Below the pieces are notes generated by a model. The model had not been told where the DNA came from. It did not search any database and saw only the letters and a program-made list of their open reading frames with translations. From positions 1 through 41,635 of the forward strand of contig NZ_JAGPOT010000072.1 of the NCBI RefSeq assembly GCF_018224015.1: a stretch of DNA of 41,635 nt, in the 5' to 3' direction. Origin of the DNA: Pseudarthrobacter albicanus. Its GTDB lineage: Bacteria > Actinomycetota > Actinomycetes > Actinomycetales > Micrococcaceae. Positions 15,000-23,141 of this stretch are shown piece after piece (position 1 is the first letter of the stretch; the number at the start of each line of letters is the position of its first letter). A program made the position numbers and the translations under genes.

Positions 15000-15182
15000 A
15001 CGGCTTGCCGTGGCCGAACCGCCCGCCCTGGCGGGCGACGGTGCAGAAGTCCACCTCGAAGGACTTTCCGGTGGGCGGCGACGCCATGGGTGGGTGGCTG
15101 TCCGCCGGGCCAGCTCACCACGGTGTCCTCCTTGTGCCTGCTCGCGAAGGTGTCCCAGTCCCGGGCGTTCCACGCATCGGCC
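15000..15182 (-). pseudogene. Remnant of an NTF2-like ester cyclase (SnoaL-type) gene with internal deletion
   Basis: One minus-strand frame reads DAWNARDWDTFASRHKED, then TVVSWPGGQPP, then directly PPTGKSFEVDFCTVAR. In intact ester-cyclase proteins of the NTF2 fold the first block is the N-terminus and the last lies some 50 residues further on, so the middle is deleted in frame. After CTVAR the expected C-terminal segment (DGKIVEENLFYD type) is replaced by unrelated Gly/Ser residues. No start codon remains; the frame runs back into the end of the cyclopropane synthase gene. The homology claim rests on remembered family sequence. Confidence 0.55.
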
Positions 15183-16466
15183 TCAGAACCAGGCGGTGCG
15201 GCGCAGCGGCGGCTCGCTGCCGCCTGGGCGTTGCACGAGAACCTGGTTCACGCCCGTCAGTCCGGTCTCGAAGCCCAGCGCGCTGGCGGCCATGTAGAGC
15301 CGCCACACCCTGGCCCGCCCGCCGCCGGACGCCGCCGCCGCTTCATCCCAGTGATCCTCCAGGTTACGCACCCAGGCCCGGAGGGTCAGTGCATAGTGCC
15401 TGCGCAAGGCTTCGACGTCGAGCACTTCCAGGCCGCCGGATTCGAGGGCGCCGACCATCTCGGCGAGGCTGAGCATCTCGCCGTCCGGAAACACGTAGCG
15501 GGGAATGAACGAGTCAGGGTCCGGGGCCGTGGGTCCGGCGTTCCAGGAGATCGCGTGGTTCAGCAGCCGGCCGCCGGGACGCAGCAGCCCGTGCAGTTGG
15601 GAGACGTACCGGTTGATCTGCTCGCGGCCCACGTGCTCGGACATGCCGATGGAGCTGATCGCATCGAACGGTCCGTCGTCGACGTCGCGGTAGTCCTGCA
15701 CCCGGATCTCCACGCGGTCCGTCAGCCCGGCGTCGGCCGCCCGCTTGCGGGCCACCGCCGCCTGTTCGGTGGAAAGCGTGACGCCCACGACGTCGACCCC
15801 ATAGTTCTGTGCGGCGTGCAGGGCGAAGCTGCCCCAGCCGCAGCCGACGTCCAGGACGCGCATGCCCGGCTTGAGGCCCAGCTTGCGGCAGACCAGATCG
15901 AGCTTGGCCTCCTGGGCGGCCTCCAGTCCGGTGTTTTCGTCTTCCCAGACCGCACAGGAATAGACCATCGAGGGGCCGAGGACGATCGCGTAGAAGTCAT
16001 TGCCGACGTCGTAGTGGTGTGAGATTGCCGCGGCGTCCCGGCCTTTGGAATGGCGCCGGCCGTGACGGGCGACGCGGGCTTCCTCCGGCGGAGGTGCCGG
16101 GTTGGGCCCGAGGGCGCCCAGCCGGACGGCGGTGGTGAGCAGGGTCCGAAGCTCACGCGCCGTGAGCGGCCGGAAGGGGCCGGGCTCGGCGAACTTGCCG
16201 GCGGAACTCAGGGCCGCGAAGGCCGCGAAGATGTCCCCGGGAGCATCGATCTCCCCGGCCACGTAGGCGCGGCTCAGCCCGAGTTGCCCCGGCGACCAAA
16301 GGATCCGGCGCAGCGCCCGCCGGGAGCGGAACTCGATCTTCGGGGCGTCGGCGGGGCCGGCTTCAGAACCGTCCCAGGCACGCAGCCGCAGCGGGATCTC
16401 CTGGGTTCCCAGGACGACCGCCAGCGCTTCGGCCAGCCGAGATGCCGCCCCCGTGGTTTTCGTCAT
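15183..16466 (-). CDS. Cyclopropane-fatty-acyl-phospholipid synthase family SAM methyltransferase
   Basis: The protein (427 residues from ATG 16466, GAGAGG eight bases upstream; ATG 16472 is the alternative) has an N-terminal lipid-binding-type domain (FRSRRALRRILWSPGQLGLSRAYVAGEID) and a C-terminal class I methyltransferase. SAM motif I is VLDVGCGWGSFA; ISHHYDVGNDFY and YSCAVWEDE are CFA-synthase hallmarks, and FIPRYVFPDGE follows in the catalytic region. Members methylate double bonds of membrane-lipid acyl chains, giving cyclopropane or methyl-branched (for example 10-methyl) chains; which product is unclear. It works at the inner membrane face. Divergent from the YtfJ-like gene, with paired 17-bp repeats between. 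Confidence 0.93.
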   Translation of the reverse strand: MTKTTGAASRLAEALAVVLGTQEIPLRLRAWDGSEAGPADAPKIEFRSRRALRRILWSPGQLGLSRAYVAGEIDAPGDIFAAFAALSSAGKFAEPGPFRPLTARELRTLLTTAVRLGALGPNPAPPPEEARVARHGRRHSKGRDAAAISHHYDVGNDFYAIVLGPSMVYSCAVWEDENTGLEAAQEAKLDLVCRKLGLKPGMRVLDVGCGWGSFALHAAQNYGVDVVGVTLSTEQAAVARKRAADAGLTDRVEIRVQDYRDVDDGPFDAISSIGMSEHVGREQINRYVSQLHGLLRPGGRLLNHAISWNAGPTAPDPDSFIPRYVFPDGEMLSLAEMVGALESGGLEVLDVEALRRHYALTLRAWVRNLEDHWDEAAAASGGGRARVWRLYMAASALGFETGLTGVNQVLVQRPGGSEPPLRRTAWF

Positions 16467-16532
16467 ATTCATTGCCTCTCTTCCGGCACCGCAGACAGGG
16501 CAGGAAGCGCCCGACGCTTCCCTTGCTCCAAT

Positions 16533-16566
16533 CTATTGGCCAACACGTGCTATTGGCCAACACGTG
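16533..16566. repeat. Two perfect 17-bp tandem repeats in the CFA synthase/YtfJ-like divergent promoter region
   Basis: CTATTGGCCAACACGTG occurs twice back to back (16533-16549, 16550-16566). Each copy contains the palindromes TTGGCCAA and CACGTG, so four dyads stack within 34 bases. Position between two divergent starts suggests an operator array for a dimeric regulator; no candidate binder is evident. Confidence 0.8.
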
Positions 16567-16678
16567 CTTCCGACAGGGTCCAAGTCCGACAGATTCTTCG
16601 GCCGCTGTGGAAGCCGCGGTCCGTTCGAGGCTGTGACGGCTCTGGCGCTCCCTGCGCCGGATGTCTATCGTGATGGCT

Positions 16679-17023
16679 ATGGCTGAGGAATTTGCGTCCC
16701 TCGTGGAGGCGTTCAAAAACGTGGGAGTGTCCAGGGCTTACGGCGCCGCCGTGCAGATCGCCGGTGAAGAGATCATCCCGGTGGCGTTGGTGACCTTTGG
16801 CTTCGGTGGCGGCTCCAGTCCTGACGACGGCAGCGGCGGTGAGGCTGCTGCCGGCGGAGGAGGAGGCGGCGGCTGCGTGCTTCCGCTGGGCGTCTATGGG
16901 CCGGGCAAGGACGGCCATGTGGTGTTCCGGCCCAATACCGTGGCGGTCCTGGCCGGGCTGGTCCCGCTGGCGTGCGCCCTGGGGTTCGCTGTGCGCGGGG
17001 TCGTCCGCGCCGTCAAGGCTTAG
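16679..17023 (+). CDS. YtfJ/GerW-family (spore_YtfJ-like) protein
   Basis: The 114-residue protein starts MAEEFASLVEAFKNVGVSRAYG, followed by EEIIPVALVTFGFGGGSSP, a Gly-rich stretch GEAAAGGGGGGGC, and GVYGPGKDGHVVFRPNTVAVLAGLVPLA. This order (IIPV...FGFGGG, poly-Gly, then a beta segment) is that of YtfJ/GerW, a protein needed for spore germination in Bacillus but also present in non-sporulating actinobacteria with unknown function. A hydrophobic C-terminal segment (about 85-108) with a basic tail suggests membrane association. TATCGT lies seven bases before ATG 16679; ATGs at 16661 and 16673 are possible. The gene converges on the phosphoesterase with 16 bases between. Confidence 0.75.
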   Translation: MAEEFASLVEAFKNVGVSRAYGAAVQIAGEEIIPVALVTFGFGGGSSPDDGSGGEAAAGGGGGGGCVLPLGVYGPGKDGHVVFRPNTVAVLAGLVPLACALGFAVRGVVRAVKA

Positions 17024-17039
17024 CGGGTACTGCGTGGCC

Positions 17040-18260
17040 CTACCGGGACCGGGCGTTGAAGACGTCCGCGCCGAAGCTGTTCAATCCCGGCGCCCCGGCG
17101 TAGCCGAGCCGGGGCAGCGAGAAGATGTCCTCGATGCTGGCCAGCAGACTGAAATGGTTGTACGGCTTGTCCGAAGACGATCCCCCCTGGGTAAAGGGCG
17201 AGATCACCAGGGCACCGATCCTGCCCCCGGCTGTGCCGCCGGGCACCATCCCGGAGGGCCCGGTCTTATTGCCTTCAGCCTCGTCGAACGTGATGACCAG
17301 CATGCCGTCCTGCCTGAAGGCCGGGGAGTCAAGGATGGCCGGAACCTGCTGCCGGAGCCAGGCATCGGCGCTTTCCAGACCGCCCGGGCTTCCGTCGACG
17401 CACGGACTGTCGTGGCCGTCGTTGCACAAATTGGGCGTGATGTAGGACAGGTTCGGCGTGGTCCCGGTGGACTGCAGATCACCGGCGAGCGCGGTGAGAT
17501 CAACAACGTTGCTGTGGCATTCCGGGGACGAGGTGATCGCCGCAAAATAGACGAAGGGATTGTGGCGGGTGGCGTACTGGTCCCCCACTTGGGCGCCCTG
17601 ATGATCATCCTTGGCACCCGGCTCCGGATGCTGGCAGGGGGTCTGCATGTCCTCCATGTAGCCTTTCCAGGTTTTACCAGCCGCGCTGAGCTGACCGGCG
17701 ACGGTGGGAACCGAGGACGGATAAACGCAGCCGGTACCCTGGACCTGGCCGGGGGAAGTGGCCCCGGTCTGCTCGAACAGGGCATACCTCGGGCAGTCGC
17801 TGCGGGTCATCGGATTCGACGCCTGCCCCGAAATCTGGGCCAGATAGTTGGGGTTCGAGTTATGCGCGATCCCGTAATACTCGGAGAGCAGCACCCCCTT
17901 GGCGCGCAGCGTCTCTGACAGGTACGGGGCCGCGGATCCGGCACCCCAGACCCTCTCGTAGCCCTTGTTCTCGAGGTTGATCACGAACACATGCCCCGGC
18001 TTCCCGGACCCCTGCGTTGAACCCGGAGACTCCGCTCCGGCAGAAGCGCCGCCGTCGGGATTGCGGGAACTCGGCGCTGCCGTCGCCGGGCCGGGGCCGG
18101 GCGTCTGCGTTGCGGAGCCTGTGCCAGGCGAGGGGCCACCGCCGGGCGGTGTCGAATCGCACGCCGTGGCCACCAGTGTGAGGACCGCGGCAAGAATCAG
18201 CCACGTGGCACGTGCCGCGGGCTTCCTGTTCAGAGTTACTGCGACATTCCGGCTCATCAT
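17040..18260 (-). CDS. Phosphoesterase-family lipoprotein (phospholipase C/acid phosphatase-like)
   Basis: The start is ATG 18260, six bases after GGGAAGG. The 406-residue protein has an N-terminal basic and hydrophobic segment ending LVATACDS (lipobox Cys), a Gly/Pro/Ser/Thr linker of about 60 residues, then a PF04185-type phosphoesterase domain: HVFVINLENKGYERVWG with the metal-binding Asn/Glu, IAHNSNPNYLAQISGQ, GKTWKGYMEDM, then LVITFDEAEGNKT and VISPFT. Relatives include actinobacterial phosphatidylinositol-3-phosphatase SapM-like enzymes and phospholipase C. It should act at the outer face of the membrane on phosphomonoesters or phospholipids; specificity is unresolved. Three CCCGATCCG repeats lie just upstream. 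It is downstream of LigD on the same strand but 190 bases apart. Confidence 0.88.
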   Translation of the reverse strand: MMSRNVAVTLNRKPAARATWLILAAVLTLVATACDSTPPGGGPSPGTGSATQTPGPGPATAAPSSRNPDGGASAGAESPGSTQGSGKPGHVFVINLENKGYERVWGAGSAAPYLSETLRAKGVLLSEYYGIAHNSNPNYLAQISGQASNPMTRSDCPRYALFEQTGATSPGQVQGTGCVYPSSVPTVAGQLSAAGKTWKGYMEDMQTPCQHPEPGAKDDHQGAQVGDQYATRHNPFVYFAAITSSPECHSNVVDLTALAGDLQSTGTTPNLSYITPNLCNDGHDSPCVDGSPGGLESADAWLRQQVPAILDSPAFRQDGMLVITFDEAEGNKTGPSGMVPGGTAGGRIGALVISPFTQGGSSSDKPYNHFSLLASIEDIFSLPRLGYAGAPGLNSFGADVFNARSR

Positions 18261-18276
18261 TTCCAGCCTTCCCTCG

Positions 18277-18310
18277 CCCGATCCGCCGATCGCCCGATCC
18301 GCCCGATCCG
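18277..18310. repeat. Three CCCGATCCG nonamers upstream of the phosphoesterase gene
   Basis: Copies at 18277-18285, 18293-18301 and 18302-18310, the last two directly adjacent. They lie in the untranslated leader about 20-50 bases before the ATG. Function unknown. Confidence 0.6.
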
Positions 18311-18452
18311 CTGGGACGGGCATCCCCAGTACTGGAACCATTCCACGCGCGGATCGGGATTGCCCCCATAGTCCCTTGGTAATCCCTGTGAATGCCGCCG
18401 TCTGCTGGTTCAACGGCAGCGGCTGCCCGGGGTGTAGCCGGCAGGGCGTCCG

Positions 18453-19475
18453 CTAGTCCTTGCTGCGTGCCCGGCTGGGCTGCACCCGGGACGGTTCGCC
18501 CGGCATCTTCGGGAAGTCCGGCGGGAAGGGAAGCTCTCCCAGCCCTGCCGCGAGGTCCCGCTCCCACCATCCGAGGAGTGCATCGATGGTGCCCGCGCTG
18601 GAATGCATCGCCGCCCAGGGATCACCGGTGTCCTTGAGCCGCGCCGGCACGGTGAGAACGGTGAAATCATCGGGGTTGGCTCCCGCCAGCTCGTCCCAGC
18701 CGATCGGGCAGGAGACGGTGGCGTTCGGCAGGGCGCGGGGGCTGTAGGCCCCCGCGATGGTGCGGTCGCGGTTCGCCTGGTTGAAGTCGACAAAGACCCG
18801 GGTTCCGCGTTCCTCCTTCCACCAGGCCGTGGTGACCTTTTCGGGCATCCGCCGTTCCAGTTCGCGTGCCGCCGCGATCACGGCGTGCCGCACCTCAAGG
18901 AACTCGCGGGTGGCCTCAATGGGGGCAAAAACGTGCAGCCCGCGGCTTCCGGAGGTCTTGATATAGGCGGTCAGGCCGGCCTCGGCGAGGACGGACCGCA
19001 GCTCCAGGGCGGCGGGGACGGCCTCCGCGAACCCGGTGCCGGGCTGCGGGTCAAGGTCGATCCGGAGCTGGTCGGGGTTGTCCGGGTTACCGGCCCTGGA
19101 CGCCCACGGGTGGAACACCACGGTGTTCATCTGCACCGCCCACACGGCGGCCGCGACCTCGTCCATGACCAGCTGGGGATGCGAGCGTCCGCTCGGGTAG
19201 ACGACGGTCACCGAGCGGACGAAGTCCGGGGCGCCCTTGGGCGGATTCTTTGAGAAGAACTGTTCGCCGTCGACGGTGTCCGAGAACCTCTGCAGCGTCA
19301 CCGGCCGGTCGCCGTTCGCCGCCAGGAAGGCGTCCCCGACGTCGACGATGTAGCGGGCAAGGTCCAGTTTGCTCACGCCCAGCTTGGGCCAGAGCACCCT
19401 GCCGGGACTCGATAGCCGCAGTTCCCGGGCGCCCTGCGGACTGTTGACGGTGACCGTGGCTTCTTCCCTGACCAT
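18453..19475 (-). CDS. ligD: Stand-alone LigD-type polymerase/primase domain protein (NHEJ)
   Basis: The 340-residue protein is an archaeo-eukaryotic primase fold of the LigD polymerase type: RVLWPKLGVSKLDLARY, then TLQRFSDTVDGEQFFSKNPP, catalytic acids in QLRIDLDPQPG (DxD), nucleotide-binding KTSGSRGLHVFAP, and the third acid in VFVDFNQANRDRTIAGAYSPR. In mycobacterial LigD this activity fills gaps and adds ribonucleotides at double-strand breaks, recruited by Ku. Here the domain stands alone, and no Ku or ATP-dependent ligase is in the window. The ATG lacks a ribosome-binding site but has TAGCTT exactly six bases upstream. The C-terminus is basic and may aid DNA binding. Confidence 0.92.
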   Translation of the reverse strand: MVREEATVTVNSPQGARELRLSSPGRVLWPKLGVSKLDLARYIVDVGDAFLAANGDRPVTLQRFSDTVDGEQFFSKNPPKGAPDFVRSVTVVYPSGRSHPQLVMDEVAAAVWAVQMNTVVFHPWASRAGNPDNPDQLRIDLDPQPGTGFAEAVPAALELRSVLAEAGLTAYIKTSGSRGLHVFAPIEATREFLEVRHAVIAAARELERRMPEKVTTAWWKEERGTRVFVDFNQANRDRTIAGAYSPRALPNATVSCPIGWDELAGANPDDFTVLTVPARLKDTGDPWAAMHSSAGTIDALLGWWERDLAAGLGELPFPPDFPKMPGEPSRVQPSRARSKD

Positions 19476-19481
19476 GGGGAC

Positions 19482-19487
19482 AAGCTA
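19482..19487 (-). promoter_or_regulatory. -10 element of a probable leaderless promoter for the LigD-type gene
   Basis: On the minus strand TAGCTT is followed by six bases (gtcccc) and the ATG, with no Shine-Dalgarno sequence. Confidence 0.5.
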
Positions 19488-19627
19488 CCCCCGGAGCGGC
19501 CGCAACCCAATAGCCCGGACCTGCGCATCAAGGTGTTTCTCCGTTCTGCCGACTGTAAAGGTTTCCCCAAGCTCGGGAGCGCACCATTCCTGACAGGGAT
19601 ACCGGGACCAGCGCACGGAGGTGCTTC

Positions 19628-19996
19628 ATGAAATCCAGTCTTGCAGTCTGTCTCGGCGGGATCCTGTTGCTGACAGGATGCGCCTCGACCACCGACAGCC
19701 CCAGCCCCACCCCGACCGCGACGGTCACCGTCACCGCATCCGCCCCGCCGTCGGCGGTGACCTTTGACCCGCAGACCAGCGGCAAGGTCCTCGCGGACAG
19801 GATCATGGCCCGGGCCAAGCCTAAGGATGCCGGGACCACCATATCCTCAGTGGAGTGCAAGAACTTTCCGGATATCAAGATAGCCACCCATACCGACTGC
19901 CAGATGGTCGTCAACGGCGTCAAGCGGGGGTACCAGGCGACCTTCACGCAGCGTGACGGCCACTACGAGATCAAGGCACAAGACCTGACGTGGTGA
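19628..19996 (+). CDS. DUF4333 family lipoprotein
   Basis: The ATG follows GGAGGTG closely. The 122-residue product has a signal peptide with lipobox LLTGCAS, a Pro/Thr/Ser-rich spacer, and a DUF4333 domain: VECKNFPDIKIATHTDCQMVVNGVKRGYQATFTQRDGHYEIK, with two Cys (CKNF, DCQM) probably forming a disulphide. The domain is common in actinobacterial secreted and membrane-anchored proteins; function unknown. It lies 83 bases upstream of the multicopper oxidase on the same strand, and both products are exported. No terminator separates them, so co-transcription is possible. Confidence 0.85.
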   Translation: MKSSLAVCLGGILLLTGCASTTDSPSPTPTATVTVTASAPPSAVTFDPQTSGKVLADRIMARAKPKDAGTTISSVECKNFPDIKIATHTDCQMVVNGVKRGYQATFTQRDGHYEIKAQDLTW

Positions 19997-20078
19997 GCGG
20001 GCCTGCCCGCGGGCAGTTTCGGCCTGTTCCCGCACCCGGCACCACAGCCCGGACCCCGCACCCCATTGAGGAGAGGTC

Positions 20079-21779
20079 ATGACGTCTCGCAGGGAAGTTC
20101 TTCAGGTGGGCGCGCTGGGCGCCTTCAGCATGGTGGGAGTAAAGACTTCAGGCGCCGGCCTGGTGCCCGCGGCCCCCTCCCCCATTACCTCCAGTCAGCT
20201 GGCTCCCCGGAACACGCCGGTTCCCTATCGGGGAATATTCCGCCGCCCGCCGGAACTCGTACCGTTTGCCACGGGCTTCGACGACGGCGACCGTGCGCGC
20301 CCCTTTGAGCGGTATGCCCTCACCCAAAAGCTCGGCCAGGCGCAGTTTGTGCCCGGGCTGATGACGACCCTGGCCGGCTATAACGGCATCTTTCCGGGCC
20401 CGACCATCCGGGCCACCCAAGGCACGCGGATCGAAGTCCGGATCCGGAATGCCTTCCCGGGATCCGGCCTGCTTTTTCCCGGCCCCATCAACACCGTCAC
20501 CCACCTGCACGGCTCGGCCTCGCTGCCCCAATACGACGGCTACGCCAACGACATCACCGTTCCGGGAAATGTCAAAAACTACCACTACCCCAACTGGCAG
20601 ACGGCACGGACGCTCTGGTACCACGACCACAAGCACCACATCACGGCCCAGAACGTTTACTCCGGCCTCGCCGGGTCCTATCCGCTCTCCGACAGGTTCG
20701 AACGCGCCCAGCTGCCCCAGGGCGAGTTTGACGTGCCGCTGATGCTTTCGGACGCCTTGTTCAACGCCGACGGCTCGCTCGGATTCAACGACAACGACCA
20801 GAAGGGGCTCTGGGGCGACATCATCATGGTCAACGGCGTGCCGTGGCCCACCATGAAGGTCAAGCCGCGGATCTACCGTTTCCGGGTGCTCGTGGCCTCC
20901 ATTTCACGTTCCTACCGCCCGACGCTGTCGACCGGGGATCCCGTCTACGTCGTCGGAACCGACGCCGGCATGGTGCCGACAGTCCAGGCGGTGAAATCCT
21001 GGCGGCAGGGCACCGCGGAGCGCTACGAGATCCTGATCGACTTCCGGCACTACAATCCCGGGCAGATGATCGAGCTGCGGAACCTCAGCAACAAAAACAA
21101 CATCGACTTCGCCAACACCGACAAAATCATGCAGTTCAAGGTCGTCCCGGACCCCGGTACTGGAGCCGGATCCATCTCCAGCATCCCCGCCACGCTGGAC
21201 GACGGCGGGACGCCGAATCCGGCCCAAGGCGGCATCTCCACGATGGCCCTGACCCCCGGCCTGGTCGTGGCCAAACGGGATCTCAGGTTCAGGCGGGACC
21301 ACGGCGAATGGACCATCAACGGCGTCCGCTGGGACGACGTCGAGAAGTCCGGTTTTACCAAACTGTTTGGCAACCCACGGCCCTTTGCCGTTGAGCAATG
21401 GACCATCACGAACGAATCCGGCGGCTGGTTCCACCCAGTCCACATCCATGTCGTCGACGCCAAAATCATCGCCCGCAACACCAACGGCGGCAAGCCGTTC
21501 GCATGGGAGAAGGGCCCCAAGGACGTCTTCTACGCGGGCGAAAACGAGTCCATCACCGCGCTCATGCAGTTCAACACCGGGCCCGACACCGGAGGAGGCG
21601 GACGCTACATGATCCACTGCCACAACCTGGTGCACGAGGACCACGACATGATGGTGCAGTTCTCGATAGGTGATCTGCGGAAGAACGACCCGATCACCAC
21701 TGACCCGCCCATCCGTGACCCCCTGCCCGCGGACCATTTCCGTCCGGTGTACCGCCCCGGATTCCCGGCCGGGACCTGA
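20079..21779 (+). CDS. Tat-exported multicopper oxidase (bilirubin-oxidase/CotA-like)
   Basis: GAGGAGAGG precedes the ATG. The 566-residue protein starts MTSRREVLQVGALGAF, a twin-arginine signal (SRREVL) consistent with export of a folded metalloenzyme. Copper ligands are complete: H142-L-H144, H182-D-H184 in WYHDHKHH, H452-P-V-H455-I-H457, and H513-C-H515...H519...M524 in HCHNLVHEDHDMM, giving the type 1 and the type 2/3 trinuclear centres. Three cupredoxin domains are expected for this length. Such enzymes oxidise phenols, bilirubin-like compounds, manganese or cuprous ions using O2. The substrate is not assignable. It converges on the glycosyltransferase with 21 bases between; a short inverted repeat there may stop both transcripts. 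Confidence 0.94.
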   Translation: MTSRREVLQVGALGAFSMVGVKTSGAGLVPAAPSPITSSQLAPRNTPVPYRGIFRRPPELVPFATGFDDGDRARPFERYALTQKLGQAQFVPGLMTTLAGYNGIFPGPTIRATQGTRIEVRIRNAFPGSGLLFPGPINTVTHLHGSASLPQYDGYANDITVPGNVKNYHYPNWQTARTLWYHDHKHHITAQNVYSGLAGSYPLSDRFERAQLPQGEFDVPLMLSDALFNADGSLGFNDNDQKGLWGDIIMVNGVPWPTMKVKPRIYRFRVLVASISRSYRPTLSTGDPVYVVGTDAGMVPTVQAVKSWRQGTAERYEILIDFRHYNPGQMIELRNLSNKNNIDFANTDKIMQFKVVPDPGTGAGSISSIPATLDDGGTPNPAQGGISTMALTPGLVVAKRDLRFRRDHGEWTINGVRWDDVEKSGFTKLFGNPRPFAVEQWTITNESGGWFHPVHIHVVDAKIIARNTNGGKPFAWEKGPKDVFYAGENESITALMQFNTGPDTGGGGRYMIHCHNLVHEDHDMMVQFSIGDLRKNDPITTDPPIRDPLPADHFRPVYRPGFPAGT

Positions 21780-21786
21780 CGCCGAG

Positions 21787-21812
21787 GGTGTTGCAGTTCC
21801 TTAATCAACACC
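21787..21812. terminator. Possible bidirectional terminator between convergent genes
   Basis: GGTGTTG (21787-21793) and CAACACC (21806-21812) are complementary with a 12-base loop; the right arm lies in the last codons of the glycosyltransferase. The stem is short with no T-run, so support is modest. Confidence 0.3.
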
Positions 21813-22997
21813 GCGGCCCTCCAGCTGGGCTTCGATGGCGGTGGCGGCGGCAGTGGCCCCTCCTGCGCTGCGGACGGTCCTGCCCATGGCCGCGACCTTC
21901 TCCCGGATCCCACGATTGGCGCTGACCTCGGCAACAGCGCGCAAAAGGTCCGGCGCAGTCACATCCGCGGCCGTCAGCCGGCGGCCCAGGCCAAGTTCCT
22001 CCAGCCGGCGGGCCGTGGCCTCCTGCTCGGGCTGCTGCGGGACGGCCACCAGCGGGACGCCGAAATAGAGAGCTTCCATGGTCGAGTTCATGCCGGCGTG
22101 CGTGAGGAAGACATCCGCCTGGCGGAGCACCTGAAGCTGCGGAAAAAACGGCTGGATCCGGATATTGGCGGGAATCGGCCCGAGCGAGCCGCGGTCCGTC
22201 TGTTCTCCGATGGCCATCGCGACGTCCCACTGGCTGTGGCCGAACGCATCCAGGCACAGCCGGAAGAAGTCCGGGCGGCGGTTCAAGGGGGTGGTCCCCA
22301 GTGAAATGAACAGCAGGGGACGAGGCCCCTCGTGCGTCCACGCCGGGCCGGATTCCCGCCGGCCGACGCAGGGACCCACAAACTGGAACCGTTCATCGAA
22401 CGTCCCGCCCATGGGCTGGAACTCACGGGGAATGAAGACGATATTGAACGGCGCGGGCGGTCCGTCGAAGATCCGGGGCGTCTTTACCCCTTGTCCGGCT
22501 GCGAACTCAGCGACCAGGCGGGCCGCCGTCGTCCATGCCTCTTTCATCTCCGGGGGCGGCGCGGCGGGAAGCGCCCTGAACGAGAAGTGTTCGTTGGTGG
22601 CATAGGTGGGCATGAGTGCGATCGCAGGGACACCGATCTTCTCCGCCGCCATGCTGCCGCTGAGGGTCATCGCATCGAAGCAGACGGCGTCGGGCGGGTC
22701 CTCCCGGAGATGTTCGACCAGGGCCGGAAAGCTGCCCCGAAGGTCCTCGAACACCCGCTGCATCAGCGGAAGCAGCTGCGGCCCCCGGCCCGGTTGGCCG
22801 GGGCCCGGAACCGGCAACCAGGCCATCCAGTCCTCCCCGGAGGCGCGAAAAACCGCCCCGGCGTCCTCGATCCGCGGCGCGAAGCCGGCGGCGGTGAAAT
22901 AGGTGACCCGGTGGCCGCGGCGAACCAGCTCGGACACTACGGCCAGGGTCGGATTCACGTGGCCTGCGGCGGGAATCGACACGAAGGATAAATGCAT
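21801..22997 (-). CDS. MGT-type (UDP-glycosyltransferase, GT1) glycosyltransferase
   Basis: The start is ATG 22997 (MHLSFVSIPAAGHVNPTLAVVSELVRRGHRVTYF), nine bases after GGAG; the frame to 23027 adds residues outside the family. The protein (398 residues) has the two Rossmann-like lobes of GT-B enzymes. The donor-sugar region is typical: LLFISLGTTPLNR, then QLQVLRQADVFLTHAGMNSTMEALYFGVPLVAVPQQPEQ, with the catalytic His likely in the N-terminal AAGHVNP. Relatives glycosylate macrolides, flavonoids or other small hydrophobic acceptors, often for self-protection or detoxification. No biosynthetic cluster is adjacent, so a detoxifying role is more likely than antibiotic tailoring. Confidence 0.9.
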   Translation of the reverse strand: MHLSFVSIPAAGHVNPTLAVVSELVRRGHRVTYFTAAGFAPRIEDAGAVFRASGEDWMAWLPVPGPGQPGRGPQLLPLMQRVFEDLRGSFPALVEHLREDPPDAVCFDAMTLSGSMAAEKIGVPAIALMPTYATNEHFSFRALPAAPPPEMKEAWTTAARLVAEFAAGQGVKTPRIFDGPPAPFNIVFIPREFQPMGGTFDERFQFVGPCVGRRESGPAWTHEGPRPLLFISLGTTPLNRRPDFFRLCLDAFGHSQWDVAMAIGEQTDRGSLGPIPANIRIQPFFPQLQVLRQADVFLTHAGMNSTMEALYFGVPLVAVPQQPEQEATARRLEELGLGRRLTAADVTAPDLLRAVAEVSANRGIREKVAAMGRTVRSAGGATAAATAIEAQLEGRGVD

Positions 22998-23141
22998 GAC
23001 GGTCACTCCTCGTCCCCTCGCTGACACCGGATCAGCGGCGTTTCACTTCATGATGCGCCTGCAACCCGGATGCCGCGACCCCGTTCCTTTTTAAGGACAC
23101 CGCCACGCGGCCTGTTCCCAGGACCGGACCAAGCGTGAAGA

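Noticed and set aside
21780..21830. Integration site or transposon end near the convergent oxidase/glycosyltransferase genes
   Set aside because: Only a 7-bp inverted repeat is present; no target duplication, transposase or integrase gene is seen.
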